Assembly (NCBI GenBank): GCA_963784425.1
Contig: CAWARM010000018.1
Coordinates: forward strand, 62,001-126,000
Direction of reading: 5' to 3'
Length of the DNA stretch: 64,000 bases
Source of the DNA: SHZL01 sp963784425
Lineage (GTDB): Bacteria; Pseudomonadota; Gammaproteobacteria; Xanthomonadales; SZUA-36
In this document: one piece after another, positions 17,248 through 26,147 of the stretch
Numbering within the stretch: position 1 is the stretch's first letter
How the letters are laid out: every line of letters starts with the position of its first letter
Made by a program: the position numbers and the translations under genes
The notes under the pieces: model-generated
Databases searched by the model: none
The model's input: the letters and a program-made list of their open reading frames with translations, nothing else
Told to the model about the DNA's origin: nothing

Positions 17248-17788
17248 ATGAACCGGATTATTTGTATCGTATTTTCGCTTGCGCTGGCCCTGTCATTCAT
17301 AGCCACTACTGCTGATGCCGCACCGCAGAAAGCCCGCGCTCAATCCAAGAGCAGCGTTAATAGCCCTGCCCGGAACGCGGGCGGCAACAACAAGGGTAAT
17401 AACAACAACAAAGGCAATAACAACAATAACAACCGGAAACAATAACAATAACAATAACAAAAACGTTAACAGGAACACGAACGTTAACCGCAACAACAAC
17501 GTCAACATCGACCGGGACATTGACGTGGACATCGACGTTGATCACCGCGGTGGCTACCACGGCGGCGGTTGTTGCTACCACGACAACTACCATCCCATTG
17601 CTACTGCTGCGGCCATCACTGCAACAGCAATCGTCGTGGGGTCGATTGTCAACACGCTGCCGCCGTCCTGCAGCACGGTGATCGTTAACGGGTATGCCTA
17701 CCAGCAGTGCGGCAATACCTGGTACCAGCCGCAAATGTCCGGTTCCTCGACCACCTACATTGTGGTGAACAATCCCCCGGGTTATTGA
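17248..17788 (+). pseudogene. Asn-rich exported protein, split by a frameshift in its Asn tract
   Basis: ATG at 17248 follows GTAGGAG and starts a signal peptide (ALALSFIATTADA). The frame then enters an AAC/AAT-rich tract and stops at 17445. The frame one base over runs from about 17435 to 17788, giving KNVNRNTNVNRNNNVN, an Asp-Val repeat (DRDIDVDIDVD), a Gly/His/Cys-rich patch, a hydrophobic segment (PIATAAAITATAIVVGSIV) and a C-terminus with PPSC, YAYQQCGNTWYQPQ and YIVVNNPPGY. This tail resembles small exported proteins ending in a YxxCxxxWYxP module. The two parts clearly belong together, with the shift within or next to the repeat tract near 17435-17442. Slippage, sequence error and decay are all possible. 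Confidence 0.7.
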
Positions 17789-17791
17789 TCC

Positions 17792-18721
17792 TTGGATCAT
17801 TATGTAAAGCTCATTCTGCTCGCCCTGTTGCTGCTTCTCTCAGGGCGGGCAGAAGCCCAGGGTGACGGACCGCGTTCCCAACTACCGTTTCCGGTGGGGA
17901 CGAACTTCCTGGTTCCGACCTGGCTGAACTTGAACATGAACTCCGACTTCTCGCAAAGCATCCTGCGCGCGGATGTTGATGTGCAGGCTGACATACTGCT
18001 GGGCGTCTACCAGCGCGGTTTTTCGATCGGCGGCCGTTTCGCCGAACTGTGGGTCGTGCCCAACGGTGGACGACTGGATGCCAGCGTGGATGTCGCCAGG
18101 GATGGGCAAGAGACGGTGCAGCGGAAGATCAGCCAAACGGGCATGGGTGACCTTTACCTGGCCTTCAGGATTGGCCTGGTGGGTTCGCCGGGACTTGGGT
18201 TGGCGGAATTCATGAAACACAAGCCCACGTTCCAGCTCTACTTGTACAGCGGGGTCTATGTACCAACCGGCAACTATGATAGTGATCGCCTGCTCAACCT
18301 CGGTAGCAATCGCTGGGCGTACCGCATAGGCCTGCCGATGGTCTTTCCGATTGGCAATCCGCAGAACATGTTCAACCTGGAGATCCATCCAGGGATCACT
18401 TTCTACGGCGACAATTCCGACCCTACCGGAGGCGCCGTAACCGCGTCGCAGGATCCGCTCTATCAGGTCGAGTTCCACCTGTCGCGCAACTTCACGCCCA
18501 AGTGGTGGGGCTCGATCGGCGGGCGCTATCGTAATGGCGGTGAAACCAGCACGGATGGCATTCCCGATGACAACAAGCAAGACGTGCTGGGCGGAGAATT
18601 GACCCTGGGCTACGCCATCACGCCGCATCTCGGACTACAGGCGACCTACGGGCAGGTCCTGTTCGAAAGCGACAACAGCGTGAGCGACATGCTCCGTGTG
18701 CGAATGAACTACATGTTCTGA
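17792..18721 (+). CDS. Outer-membrane transporter-like protein (MetA-pathway/phenol degradation family)
   Basis: 309 residues with a signal peptide (LILLALLLLLSGRAEAQ). The start appears to be TTG at 17792; no in-frame ATG precedes the signal. The mature part is a predicted beta-barrel of the family often named putative MetA-pathway of phenol degradation (PF13557-like): FLVPTWLNLNMNSDFSQ, then YLYSGVYVPTGNYDSDRLLNLGSNRWAYRIGLP, GGRYRNGGETSTDG, LGGELTLGYAITPHLGLQATYGQ, ending in an aromatic residue (MNYMF), as outer-membrane proteins do. The transported substrate is unknown. It lies 3 bases after the Asn-rich gene. Confidence 0.72.
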   Translation: MDHYVKLILLALLLLLSGRAEAQGDGPRSQLPFPVGTNFLVPTWLNLNMNSDFSQSILRADVDVQADILLGVYQRGFSIGGRFAELWVVPNGGRLDASVDVARDGQETVQRKISQTGMGDLYLAFRIGLVGSPGLGLAEFMKHKPTFQLYLYSGVYVPTGNYDSDRLLNLGSNRWAYRIGLPMVFPIGNPQNMFNLEIHPGITFYGDNSDPTGGAVTASQDPLYQVEFHLSRNFTPKWWGSIGGRYRNGGETSTDGIPDDNKQDVLGGELTLGYAITPHLGLQATYGQVLFESDNSVSDMLRVRMNYMF

Positions 18722-18853
18722 GCTTGTCCTTACGGAGCAGGACTCCTCGTGCACGGCGAAGTCGAAGAAACCGTGTCCGGGTACGAGCTGATCTGTTCTT
18801 CCTGAAGCGTTAGCTGAAGCAGCGACCCAACGTCAATCAAAGGAGAGTAAATC

Positions 18854-18883
18854 ATGTTTGGTCTAAAGGAGACTCTCGAATGA
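18854..18883 (+). other. Possible nine-codon leader peptide before the DUF3604 gene
   Basis: An ATG preceded by AAAGGAGAG opens a short frame encoding MFGLKETLE and stops at TGA 18881-18883. The stop overlaps the ATG of the DUF3604 gene (ATGA). The second Shine-Dalgarno-like AAAGGAG for the main gene lies inside the short frame. Such an arrangement can couple translation; whether the peptide is made is not known. Confidence 0.3.
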
Positions 18884-20812
18884 CTCAGACTATTCGCACC
18901 AACGTTGCTTGCATCGCCGGCCTCAGGGTCCTGGTCCTGGCGGGCAGCCTTGCCCTTGCGGCCTGCAGCGGCAAGCCAACGGCATCAACGGCACCGGCGA
19001 CGAAAGCTCCAGAGACCAGCACTCCGGCGGCCGCGCCAGTGTCGCCCACCATTCCGTCCAACCCGCTGAAAGAGGCCTGGTTCGGCGAGCAGCATCTGCA
19101 CACCCAGTATTCGCTTGATGCGTTCCTCGGCGGCGAGGCCTTGACGCCTGACGGGGCTTATAAATTCGCGCAGGGCGCGGAAGTGGAAGTCAGCGGCGTC
19201 AAGTTCAAGATCGATCAGCCCTTGGATTGGGCGGCAGTGACCGATCACGCCGAATACATGGGTGAAATGTTCTCTACCCTCAATGAGGGCGTGCTGGGCT
19301 CCGACAATCCTCAGGTCGTCGAGCTACGCGGCTTGACTGACTACAATCAACGCGAAGAATGGTTCCAGAAATATGTGATCAGCGCCAATCGCGGTGGCGG
19401 CAAGCCGGCACATCCGCCTTTTTGGGCAGGCCCGGAAGCCAGCAAGAGCGGATGGAAGAAAATCCTCGAAGCAACCGAGGCCAACTATAAGCCGGGCAAA
19501 TTCACCACGATTCCTGGCTATGAATGGAGCGGTGCTCCGCAAGGCGGCAACCTGCACCGCAATGTATTTTTTCGCGATATCGATCACGTACCCGATCAGG
19601 TCATGGGTTATCGCGGAGCTCAATCGCGAAACCGAGCTTTGGCAGTGGCTGGCACAGCTCGAAACACAGGGCATCAGGGCCATGGCCATTCCGCACAATT
19701 CCAATGCCAGCAAAGGCATGATGTTTGATTCCAATATGCCGGATGGCATGCCGCTTACCGTCGAATACGTGACCCTGCGCAACAAATACGAACGCGCCAT
19801 TGAAATGATGCAGATCAAAGGCAACTCGGAGGTGCATCGCAGTTTCTGGGCAGCCGACGAGTTTGCCAATTTCGAAAACGCCGATTCGCTCGGCCTTTAC
19901 AGCGGCCGGGATCTCAATACCTTCGGCAGGAAAAACTGGGTACGTTATGGCTTGGGCAAAGGTTTGGACTACCAGGAAAAACTGGGGGTAAACCCCTACC
20001 AATACGGCATCGTTGGCGGCACCGATAGCCACAACGGCACCATGTCCAATGTGGCTGAGGACAATTTCATGGCCGGCAGTCATGGTGCTGCCGATGGCAC
20101 GGTGCAACAGCGTCGTGACAGCGAAGTCGGTGGCTGGTTGAAAGGCCGTGATTTGAACCCGGGCGCCATTACCGGTGTATGGGCTCCGCAGAATACTCGC
20201 GAAGCGATCTGGGATGGCATCTACAACCGCGAAACCTTCGCCACCAGCGGCCCGCGCATCAAGGTGCGTTTCTTTGGCCAGTTCGGTACGGCCGCACCCG
20301 TGGATGATTACAAGACCATGGTTGAGCAAGGCTATGCCAATGGCGTGCCGATGGGCGGCACATTGAAATCGGGCACTGGCTCTCCAAGCTTCACGGTATG
20401 GGCCACCAAAGGACCGCGCGAACTGGATGGCAATCTCGATCGCATCCAGATCATCAAAAGCTGGCTGGATGCCAACGGCGAGCCGCAAGACCAGGTTTAT
20501 GACGTGGTCTGGTCGGACAATCGCAAAGTCGATGCCAAGGGCAAGGTTCCGGCGGTTGGCAACACGGTCGATCTGAAAACAGCGACATTCACCAATAGCA
20601 TTGGTGCGACCGAGCTTAAAGGGTCATGGACCGACCCAAGCTTCGATGCAAGCCAAGGCGCCGTTTACTACGTGCGCGTAATCCAGATTCCTACGCCCCG
20701 CTGGAGCACCTATGATGCAGTGCGCGCCAATCTGCCCCTGCAGGATGGCGTTGCAAGCTGGGTCCAGGAGCGGGCCTGGTCATCACCGATTTGGTATACA
20801 CCGGGAAGCTGA
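18880..20812 (+). pseudogene. DUF3604 lipoprotein, split by a frameshift
   Basis: The first part (18880 to the shift) has a lipoprotein signal peptide with lipobox LAAC (C29), then the start of the DUF3604 fold: EAWFGEQHLHTQYSLDAF and WAAVTDHAEYMG. These His/Asp motifs resemble the PHP metal site. The first frame stops at 19728 after unrelated sequence; the second frame carries AELNRETELWQWLAQLETQGIRAMAIPHNSNAS, VGGTDSHNGTMSN, GAITGVWAPQNTREAIWDGIYNRETFATSGPRI and the family C-terminus to 20812. The joint is near 19610-19622, after VPDQVMGY. Without the shift the protein would be about 640 residues, normal for the family. DUF3604 proteins often lie beside sulfatases, as here. Confidence 0.82.
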
Positions 20813-20873
20813 TTCGAGTTCCTGATTAAGACTACGAAATTCGACCAGCGAACACGGCAAGGAGAAACTCGCA

Positions 20874-23234
20874 ATGAAAGTAACCAAGAAACTGTCCCCC
20901 CTGGCGCTCCTGCTGGGTATGGTGTTCGCCTCGACGGCAGCGGCACAGGAAGTCCTGCCCTTCCCGCCAACGCCCTCGGCCTCCAGGGCGGGGCTGACGA
21001 TGGAACAATCCACTTATAAAAAGCGCGTCGAGCCCAGGCGCCTCGAAGTGGGTGCACCGAACATCCTCATAATCTTGATGGATGACGTAGGACCAGGCAC
21101 GCCCTCGACCTACGGTGGCGAGATCAACACGCCAACGCTCAGCCGCATTGCGAACATGGGGATCTCCTTCAACCGCTTCCATTCGACCGCCATGTGCTCG
21201 CCCACGCGCGCTTCGCTGCTGACCGGGCGCAATCACACCTTTGTCGGCAACGGCCAGATCTCGGCGATCGCCAATGATTTTGATGGCTTCAGCGGCACCA
21301 TCCCGAAGTCGTCAGCGACCGTGGTGGAAGTACTCAAGGACTATGGCTACAACACCGGCGCCTGGGGCAAGTGGCATAACACCCCTGAGGAGCAGATTAC
21401 CAACAAAGGGCCGTTCGACTACTGGCCGACGGGCTATGGCTTCGAGTATTTCTACGGTTTCCTGGCCGGCGAAGCGTCGCAATATGAGCCGACCCTCACG
21501 CGCAATACCACCGAGGTCGTCCAGCATCCCCAAAAGGGTTACCACCTCACCGAGGACATCGCTGCCGATGCCATCAAGTGGCTGCGCGAACAGCAGGCCT
21601 ACGCCCCCGACAAACCCTTCTTCATGTATTGGGCGCCGGGCGCATCGCATGGCCCGCACCAGGTCATGAAAGAGTGGGCTGACAAATACAAGGGCAAATT
21701 CGACGACGGCTGGGATAAGTACCGTGAACGCACCTTCGCGCGGGCCAAGGCCAAGGGCTGGATACCGAAAAATGCGCAACTGACGCCGCGCCCGGCTTCG
21801 ATGGCTGCCTGGGACTCCATCCCCGAAGCTGAGAAGCCCTTTCAGCGCCGGTTGATGGAAGTGTTTGCCGGTTTTACCGAACACGCCGACTACAACGCAG
21901 GACGGGTCATTGACGAGATCGAGAAGGAAGGCAAGCTGAACAATACCTTGATCTTCTACATCTGGGGAGACAACGGCTCTTCATCTGAAGGCCTGAACGG
22001 CACCATCAGTGAGCAGCTGGCGCAGAACGGCATTCCAACCACGATTTCACAGCACATCGAGGCACTCAATGAACTCGGTGGCCTTGATGCCCTTGGTGGT
22101 CCGAAAACCGACAATATGTACCACGCCGCATGGGCCTGGGCAGGCAGCACGCCGTATAAAGGCACCAAGCTCATGGGTGCCTACTTCGGCGGCATCCGCC
22201 AGCCGATGGCCGTTTCCTGGCCCAATCGCATCAAGGCGGATGCGACGCCGCGGCCACAGTTCCACCACGTGATTGACATTGCTCCGACAATTTATGAATT
22301 GCTCAAGATCACACCGCCGCGAGTCGTCAATGGCTTCGAGCAGGATCCCATTGCCGGTGTCAGCATGGTGTACACGTTTGCCGATCCCAAGGCCAAGGGC
22401 AGGCGAACGACCCAGTTCTTCGACATCATGGCCAGCCGCGGCATCTACCACGACGGCTGGTTCGCCAGCGCGCCGGGACCGCGTGAACCCTGGGTCGGCG
22501 GCATGCCGAAAGGCATCAAGGAATGGTCGCCGCTGACGGACAAGTGGGAGCTCTACAACATCGACGAAGACTGGAGCCAGGCGAACGACCTTGCGGCCAA
22601 GAATCCGCAGAAACTCGAAGAGATGAAGGCACTCTTTATTGAGGAATCCGAGAAAAACAAGAACATGCCCATTGGCGGCGGCTTGTGGTCGACAGCCATG
22701 TTCCATCCGGAGGACGCGCCGGCACCGACGGCCACCGAGTGGGCCTTCGCCGCCCCCATCACCCGCATGCCGGAATCCGCGGCGCCCAAGCTTGGCAAGA
22801 ACAGCAGCCTGGTGACCATGGAAGTGGATGTGCCGGCGAATGCCAACGGAGTGCTGTATGCGCTGGCCGGCTTTTCCGGAGGCCTTACCTGCTACGTGAA
22901 GGACGGCTTCCTGAATTACGAATTCAACCTGTTCGAAATCCAACGCACCAGGATCAGGTCGGAAGAAAAACTGCCGGTTGGTAATGTGGCGATTGAGATT
23001 GAGTCAAAGCTGGTGGATAAAATCGGGGGAGCTATGGACATCGTCATGCGCGTGAACGGCCAGGTGGTGGGGCAGGGCAGGGTGCCGGCCGCCATGTCGT
23101 TGCACTTCACCTCAAATGCCACCTTTGATATCGGCATTGATCTCGATTCGCCCGTGTCGCTTGATTACTACGACCAGGCGCCGTTTGCTTTCAACGGGAC
23201 GATCGGCGCGACGAAGATCACCTACCTGAAGTGA
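20874..23234 (+). CDS. Secreted Cys-type arylsulfatase
   Basis: 786 residues with a signal peptide (LLLGMVFASTAAAQ). The sulfatase core has metal-binding D70-D71 in ILMDDVG and the formylglycine motif C108-S-P-T-R followed by ASLLTGRN, so Cys108 should be converted to formylglycine by a maturation enzyme not in the window. HFHST, WHN (residues near 165), YWAPGASHGPH and IWGDNGSS provide the other active-site positions. The last 150 residues form a beta-rich domain. It hydrolyses sulfate esters, probably in the periplasm; the substrate is not identifiable. A Shine-Dalgarno AAGGAG lies 13 bases before the start. It lies 61 bases after the DUF3604 gene. Confidence 0.92.
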   Translation: MKVTKKLSPLALLLGMVFASTAAAQEVLPFPPTPSASRAGLTMEQSTYKKRVEPRRLEVGAPNILIILMDDVGPGTPSTYGGEINTPTLSRIANMGISFNRFHSTAMCSPTRASLLTGRNHTFVGNGQISAIANDFDGFSGTIPKSSATVVEVLKDYGYNTGAWGKWHNTPEEQITNKGPFDYWPTGYGFEYFYGFLAGEASQYEPTLTRNTTEVVQHPQKGYHLTEDIAADAIKWLREQQAYAPDKPFFMYWAPGASHGPHQVMKEWADKYKGKFDDGWDKYRERTFARAKAKGWIPKNAQLTPRPASMAAWDSIPEAEKPFQRRLMEVFAGFTEHADYNAGRVIDEIEKEGKLNNTLIFYIWGDNGSSSEGLNGTISEQLAQNGIPTTISQHIEALNELGGLDALGGPKTDNMYHAAWAWAGSTPYKGTKLMGAYFGGIRQPMAVSWPNRIKADATPRPQFHHVIDIAPTIYELLKITPPRVVNGFEQDPIAGVSMVYTFADPKAKGRRTTQFFDIMASRGIYHDGWFASAPGPREPWVGGMPKGIKEWSPLTDKWELYNIDEDWSQANDLAAKNPQKLEEMKALFIEESEKNKNMPIGGGLWSTAMFHPEDAPAPTATEWAFAAPITRMPESAAPKLGKNSSLVTMEVDVPANANGVLYALAGFSGGLTCYVKDGFLNYEFNLFEIQRTRIRSEEKLPVGNVAIEIESKLVDKIGGAMDIVMRVNGQVVGQGRVPAAMSLHFTSNATFDIGIDLDSPVSLDYYDQAPFAFNGTIGATKITYLK

Positions 23235-23258
23235 TGGCAATGCTATGAGGACGCAAAG

Positions 23259-24464
23259 ATGAGTGACACCCTTCCTGAACCAAGCAGTACCCCATGGGCT
23301 CTTTCGCTGGTGCGCGGCGACCTGCTGTTTCGCCTGCAGCGCAAGGTCGGACTGATTCCGGAACAGGGGCTCGGCATCATGCGCCGGGCGCTGTTCTGGG
23401 CATTGCTGGCCTGGTTGCCGACGGCAGTCTGGGCCTGGATGAAGGCCGGGTTTCTGCCGGCGGAAGGCAGCGAACCGCTGCTGGTGCACTACGCAGTCAA
23501 CGTGCGTTTACTGCTCGCCGTACCGCTGTTCATCATGGCCGAAGGCATGATGCACAGCACGCTGACCAACTTACTGCCGCGCCTGGTCAGTTCCGGTGTT
23601 GTTCCGCCGTCCGAACGGGAGCACCTGCGCTCGGTGTTGACGGGTATTGCCGGGTTGCGCGACTCAACGTTGCCGTGGATTGCCATTGCCGCGGGGCTCG
23701 TCTCGTTCTTCTGGCTCTCGGCGCCGAAGGAGTTGCCGCACGAACTCCTGTGGGTGGGTGCCCAGTCTGCGGGTGCTGAGCCAGGTAGCACGAGCATAGG
23801 CTTCGGCGCCTGGTGGTATTTATATGTAGGGCGAACCATTTTCCTCGCCCTGTTGCTGGCCTGGTTCTGGCGGCTGGTGCTCCTGGGTGTGCTGTTCAAG
23901 CGTATTGCCGGGCTGGAATTGTCGCTGGTGCCCACGCACCCCGACCGTTGCGCCGGGCTGGGATTCATGGCGCGGATTCCCATCATGTTTGTGCCCGTCG
24001 TGCTGGGTATTTCCTCGGTTTTTGCTTCCGGCTGGGCGCACCAGCTGGTGTATCACGGTGTCGCCATTGCCTCGCTCAAGATCGAGATCATAGCCTTCGT
24101 CGTAATCCTTCCGCTGCTGTGTGTCTTGCCATTCATTTCTTTTCTCGGCTTGATGCTGCAGACCAAGAAGCAGGGCCTGCTCGATTACGGCGACCTGATC
24201 AGCGGTCATGGCCGCCTGGTGCGGGAACGCTGGATCGAGGGCAAGCTGATAGAGGATGCGCCCATTCTCGATGCGCCGGAGCTCGGCCCCATTGCCGATA
24301 CCGCTGCACCCTACGAGTTGATAGCAAAAATCCGCCCCTTGCCGCTGACCATGGGCTCCCTGGTTCCCCTGGTCGGCGCTGCGGTATTGCCGATGATTAT
24401 TCTGGTGGCGCTGGAGCTGCCACTGAAAACGATTTTAATGAACGCCTTGAAAATACTGGTTTAA
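23259..24464 (+). CDS. Polytopic membrane protein of unknown function
   Basis: 401 residues with about seven to eight predicted transmembrane segments, for example ALFWALLAWLPTAVWAW, LLLAVPLFIMAEGMM, LPWIAIAAGLVSFFWL, IFLALLLAWFWRLVLLGVLF, IMFVPVVLGISSVFA, IIAFVVILPLLCVLPFISFLGLM and LVGAAVLPMIILVALEL. The internal loop has HPDRCAGLGFM, a segment seen in a family of uncharacterised proteobacterial membrane proteins. No transporter or enzyme motif was recognised. It begins 24 bases after the sulfatase stop, preceded by GAGGACG, and is probably in the same operon. It ends in a 4-base convergent overlap with the HAD gene. Confidence 0.72.
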   Translation: MSDTLPEPSSTPWALSLVRGDLLFRLQRKVGLIPEQGLGIMRRALFWALLAWLPTAVWAWMKAGFLPAEGSEPLLVHYAVNVRLLLAVPLFIMAEGMMHSTLTNLLPRLVSSGVVPPSEREHLRSVLTGIAGLRDSTLPWIAIAAGLVSFFWLSAPKELPHELLWVGAQSAGAEPGSTSIGFGAWWYLYVGRTIFLALLLAWFWRLVLLGVLFKRIAGLELSLVPTHPDRCAGLGFMARIPIMFVPVVLGISSVFASGWAHQLVYHGVAIASLKIEIIAFVVILPLLCVLPFISFLGLMLQTKKQGLLDYGDLISGHGRLVRERWIEGKLIEDAPILDAPELGPIADTAAPYELIAKIRPLPLTMGSLVPLVGAAVLPMIILVALELPLKTILMNALKILV

Positions 24465-25291
24465 GGAATAAAGGGGACAGGCGAGGCGCATTCAAGCAAG
24501 AACTGATCTACCAGTGCGCCCAGCTCAGAAAAGTTGTTGATAACCGCATCCGGTTGGTGCGGGTGGCGCATGGTGCCGGGAAATATTCTGTCGATCCAAT
24601 TCTCATCCCAACCGGCGCCGTTGTAGAAGATGGCCGTTATCTTTGCCTCCTTGGCAGCAACGACGTCCGTGGTGCTGTCTCCTACGTACCAACAGGATGT
24701 GTCCGGTCTGATCCCGAGATTATCCAGGGCCTTGAGCAGCAGATCCGGCGAGGGTTTGCGATGGGCAACATCGTCGCCACACGCCATGGTGTCGAATAGC
24801 GGACTCCAGTCTTCACCACCGACATTGCCTACTTCATAGTGCATAAACTCACGCTTGCGGTTTGATATCACTCCGAGTTTTAACTGTTGCTTGCGCAAGG
24901 CGCCCAGCAGTTCGGGGATATCGGGTTCAAGAGGGATGGCCCCGGTCATATGCTGGCTGTAACAAACATCAAATTCCCGGTGTGCGATGAGCTTGGCTTC
25001 GTGATCCTGGCCAAACAAGACTTCAAAAATGTCCGTGCGGGATATCTTGCGTTCCGACTTGATCCTGGGGTGTAACTTTCCATGGGCCCGGACATATTTG
25101 ACGAGCCTGGAGTCTTCCAGGGTGCGGCTTTCATTAGCTGGTACCAGCCGCTTGATCAGGTCAAGCTCAACCAGTTTCGGCAAAACATTGTCAACGGCGT
25201 GATACATGGCATCCTTGGTGTCCACCAGCGTGGCATGCCAGTCGAACAGAATGGTCTTGGGTTTTGCATGGGGCAATTTCAGCAGGCTCAT
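24461..25291 (-). CDS. HAD-superfamily hydrolase with altered motif I
   Basis: 276 residues. The four HAD motifs are present: motif I ILFDWHATLVDT (nucleophile D17), motif II GVISNRKR, motif III lysine in HRKPSPDLL and motif IV YVGDSTTDVVAAKEA. The helical cap lies between motifs I and II. The usual DxDGT acid/base aspartate at the second position is replaced by H19, which is unusual for a phosphatase and may change the reaction or make it slow. It resembles phosphoglycolate phosphatase-type HADs overall. It lies 18 bases after the Crp/Fnr gene and may be cotranscribed with it. Confidence 0.82.
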   Translation of the reverse strand: MSLLKLPHAKPKTILFDWHATLVDTKDAMYHAVDNVLPKLVELDLIKRLVPANESRTLEDSRLVKYVRAHGKLHPRIKSERKISRTDIFEVLFGQDHEAKLIAHREFDVCYSQHMTGAIPLEPDIPELLGALRKQQLKLGVISNRKREFMHYEVGNVGGEDWSPLFDTMACGDDVAHRKPSPDLLLKALDNLGIRPDTSCWYVGDSTTDVVAAKEAKITAIFYNGAGWDENWIDRIFPGTMRHPHQPDAVINNFSELGALVDQFLLECASPVPFIP

Positions 25292-25309
25292 AGCGTGATC
25301 CTTATCCAG

Positions 25310-26020
25310 TCAGAGACCTGTCTTGCGGTGCCCGCCACGCAGGGTATTGGGTTTCAGGATGGTGATTTTGCGGAAAGAAACCTTGATCAGGCTCTCGCGT
25401 TCCATCTGCTTGAGCAGTTTGTTCACTGTCTGACGCGAAGTGCCGATCATGTTTGCCACATCGGTCTGTGACAATGCCAACTCCACCGGTTCGGGCTTGG
25501 CACCATCGGCATGAATCAGGTCAGAAATATCCGCCAGGCGGATGCGCAGGTAGCTCTCAGGAGATAAGCCTGCGGATTGAGCCAAGTGTCGCAGCATCAG
25601 CGTGTAACGAGCGGCCTGCAGTTCAACGAAGCAGCGATAATACAAAACCTGTTGCTCCACGATCTGCTCAAACTTCGCTGCCGGCAGGAACAGGGCGCGA
25701 ACCGCGGTGCGGGCAGTCACGGTAACCAGCGCGGCCTTGTTGCTGAGCAAGCCGGCTTCGCCAAACCAGAATCCCGGGCCACCCAGGTGGAAGAAAAACT
25801 CGCGGGCGGCAGCCACGCGCCGCGTAACAGCGACCTGGCCTTCAAGCAGTCCCCATAATCCCGTTTGGCGCTGATCCTCGGCGGAGATAATCTCACCCGC
25901 TTTGAATGTGCGCAGTATGGAGTTATCCAGGATCAGGCCTTTCAGGCCGGGCGGCAAGGCTTTGAACCATGCACCCTGGCTCAGGACGGCGTCGGAATGT
26001 TGTTTGTTTGCTGTTCTCAT
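25310..26020 (-). CDS. Crp/Fnr family transcriptional regulator
   Basis: 236 residues. An N-terminal cyclic nucleotide-binding-like beta barrel (about 25-145; LEGQVAVTRRV, FHLGGPGFWFGEAGLLSN) is followed by the dimerisation helix and a winged helix-turn-helix (LSQTDVANMIGTSRQTVNKLLKQMERESLI). No N-terminal cysteine set for an iron-sulfur cluster is seen, so it is not an Fnr-type oxygen sensor. The effector is unknown. It diverges from the TPR gene at 26148, whose promoter lies in the 127-base gap. Confidence 0.85.
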   Translation of the reverse strand: MRTANKQHSDAVLSQGAWFKALPPGLKGLILDNSILRTFKAGEIISAEDQRQTGLWGLLEGQVAVTRRVAAAREFFFHLGGPGFWFGEAGLLSNKAALVTVTARTAVRALFLPAAKFEQIVEQQVLYYRCFVELQAARYTLMLRHLAQSAGLSPESYLRIRLADISDLIHADGAKPEPVELALSQTDVANMIGTSRQTVNKLLKQMERESLIKVSFRKITILKPNTLRGGHRKTGL

Positions 26021-26147
26021 GCTGCGACTCAGTATAGGTGAATTTCACTGGCCGGGATAAGGCGAACCCGGCGTAATATTCGCTGCCGCGCCAAGAGGCC
26101 GCGTGGTATTCTTTGCCGACCTTTCTTGCCGTAAGGCCTGACACGAA

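Noticed and set aside
17357..17800. Val-rich - strand open frame
   Set aside because: It is the complement of the Asn/Asp repeat of the exported Asn-rich protein.
22047..22943. 298-codon open frame on the - strand
   Set aside because: Antisense to the sulfatase gene; no domain or ribosome-binding site.
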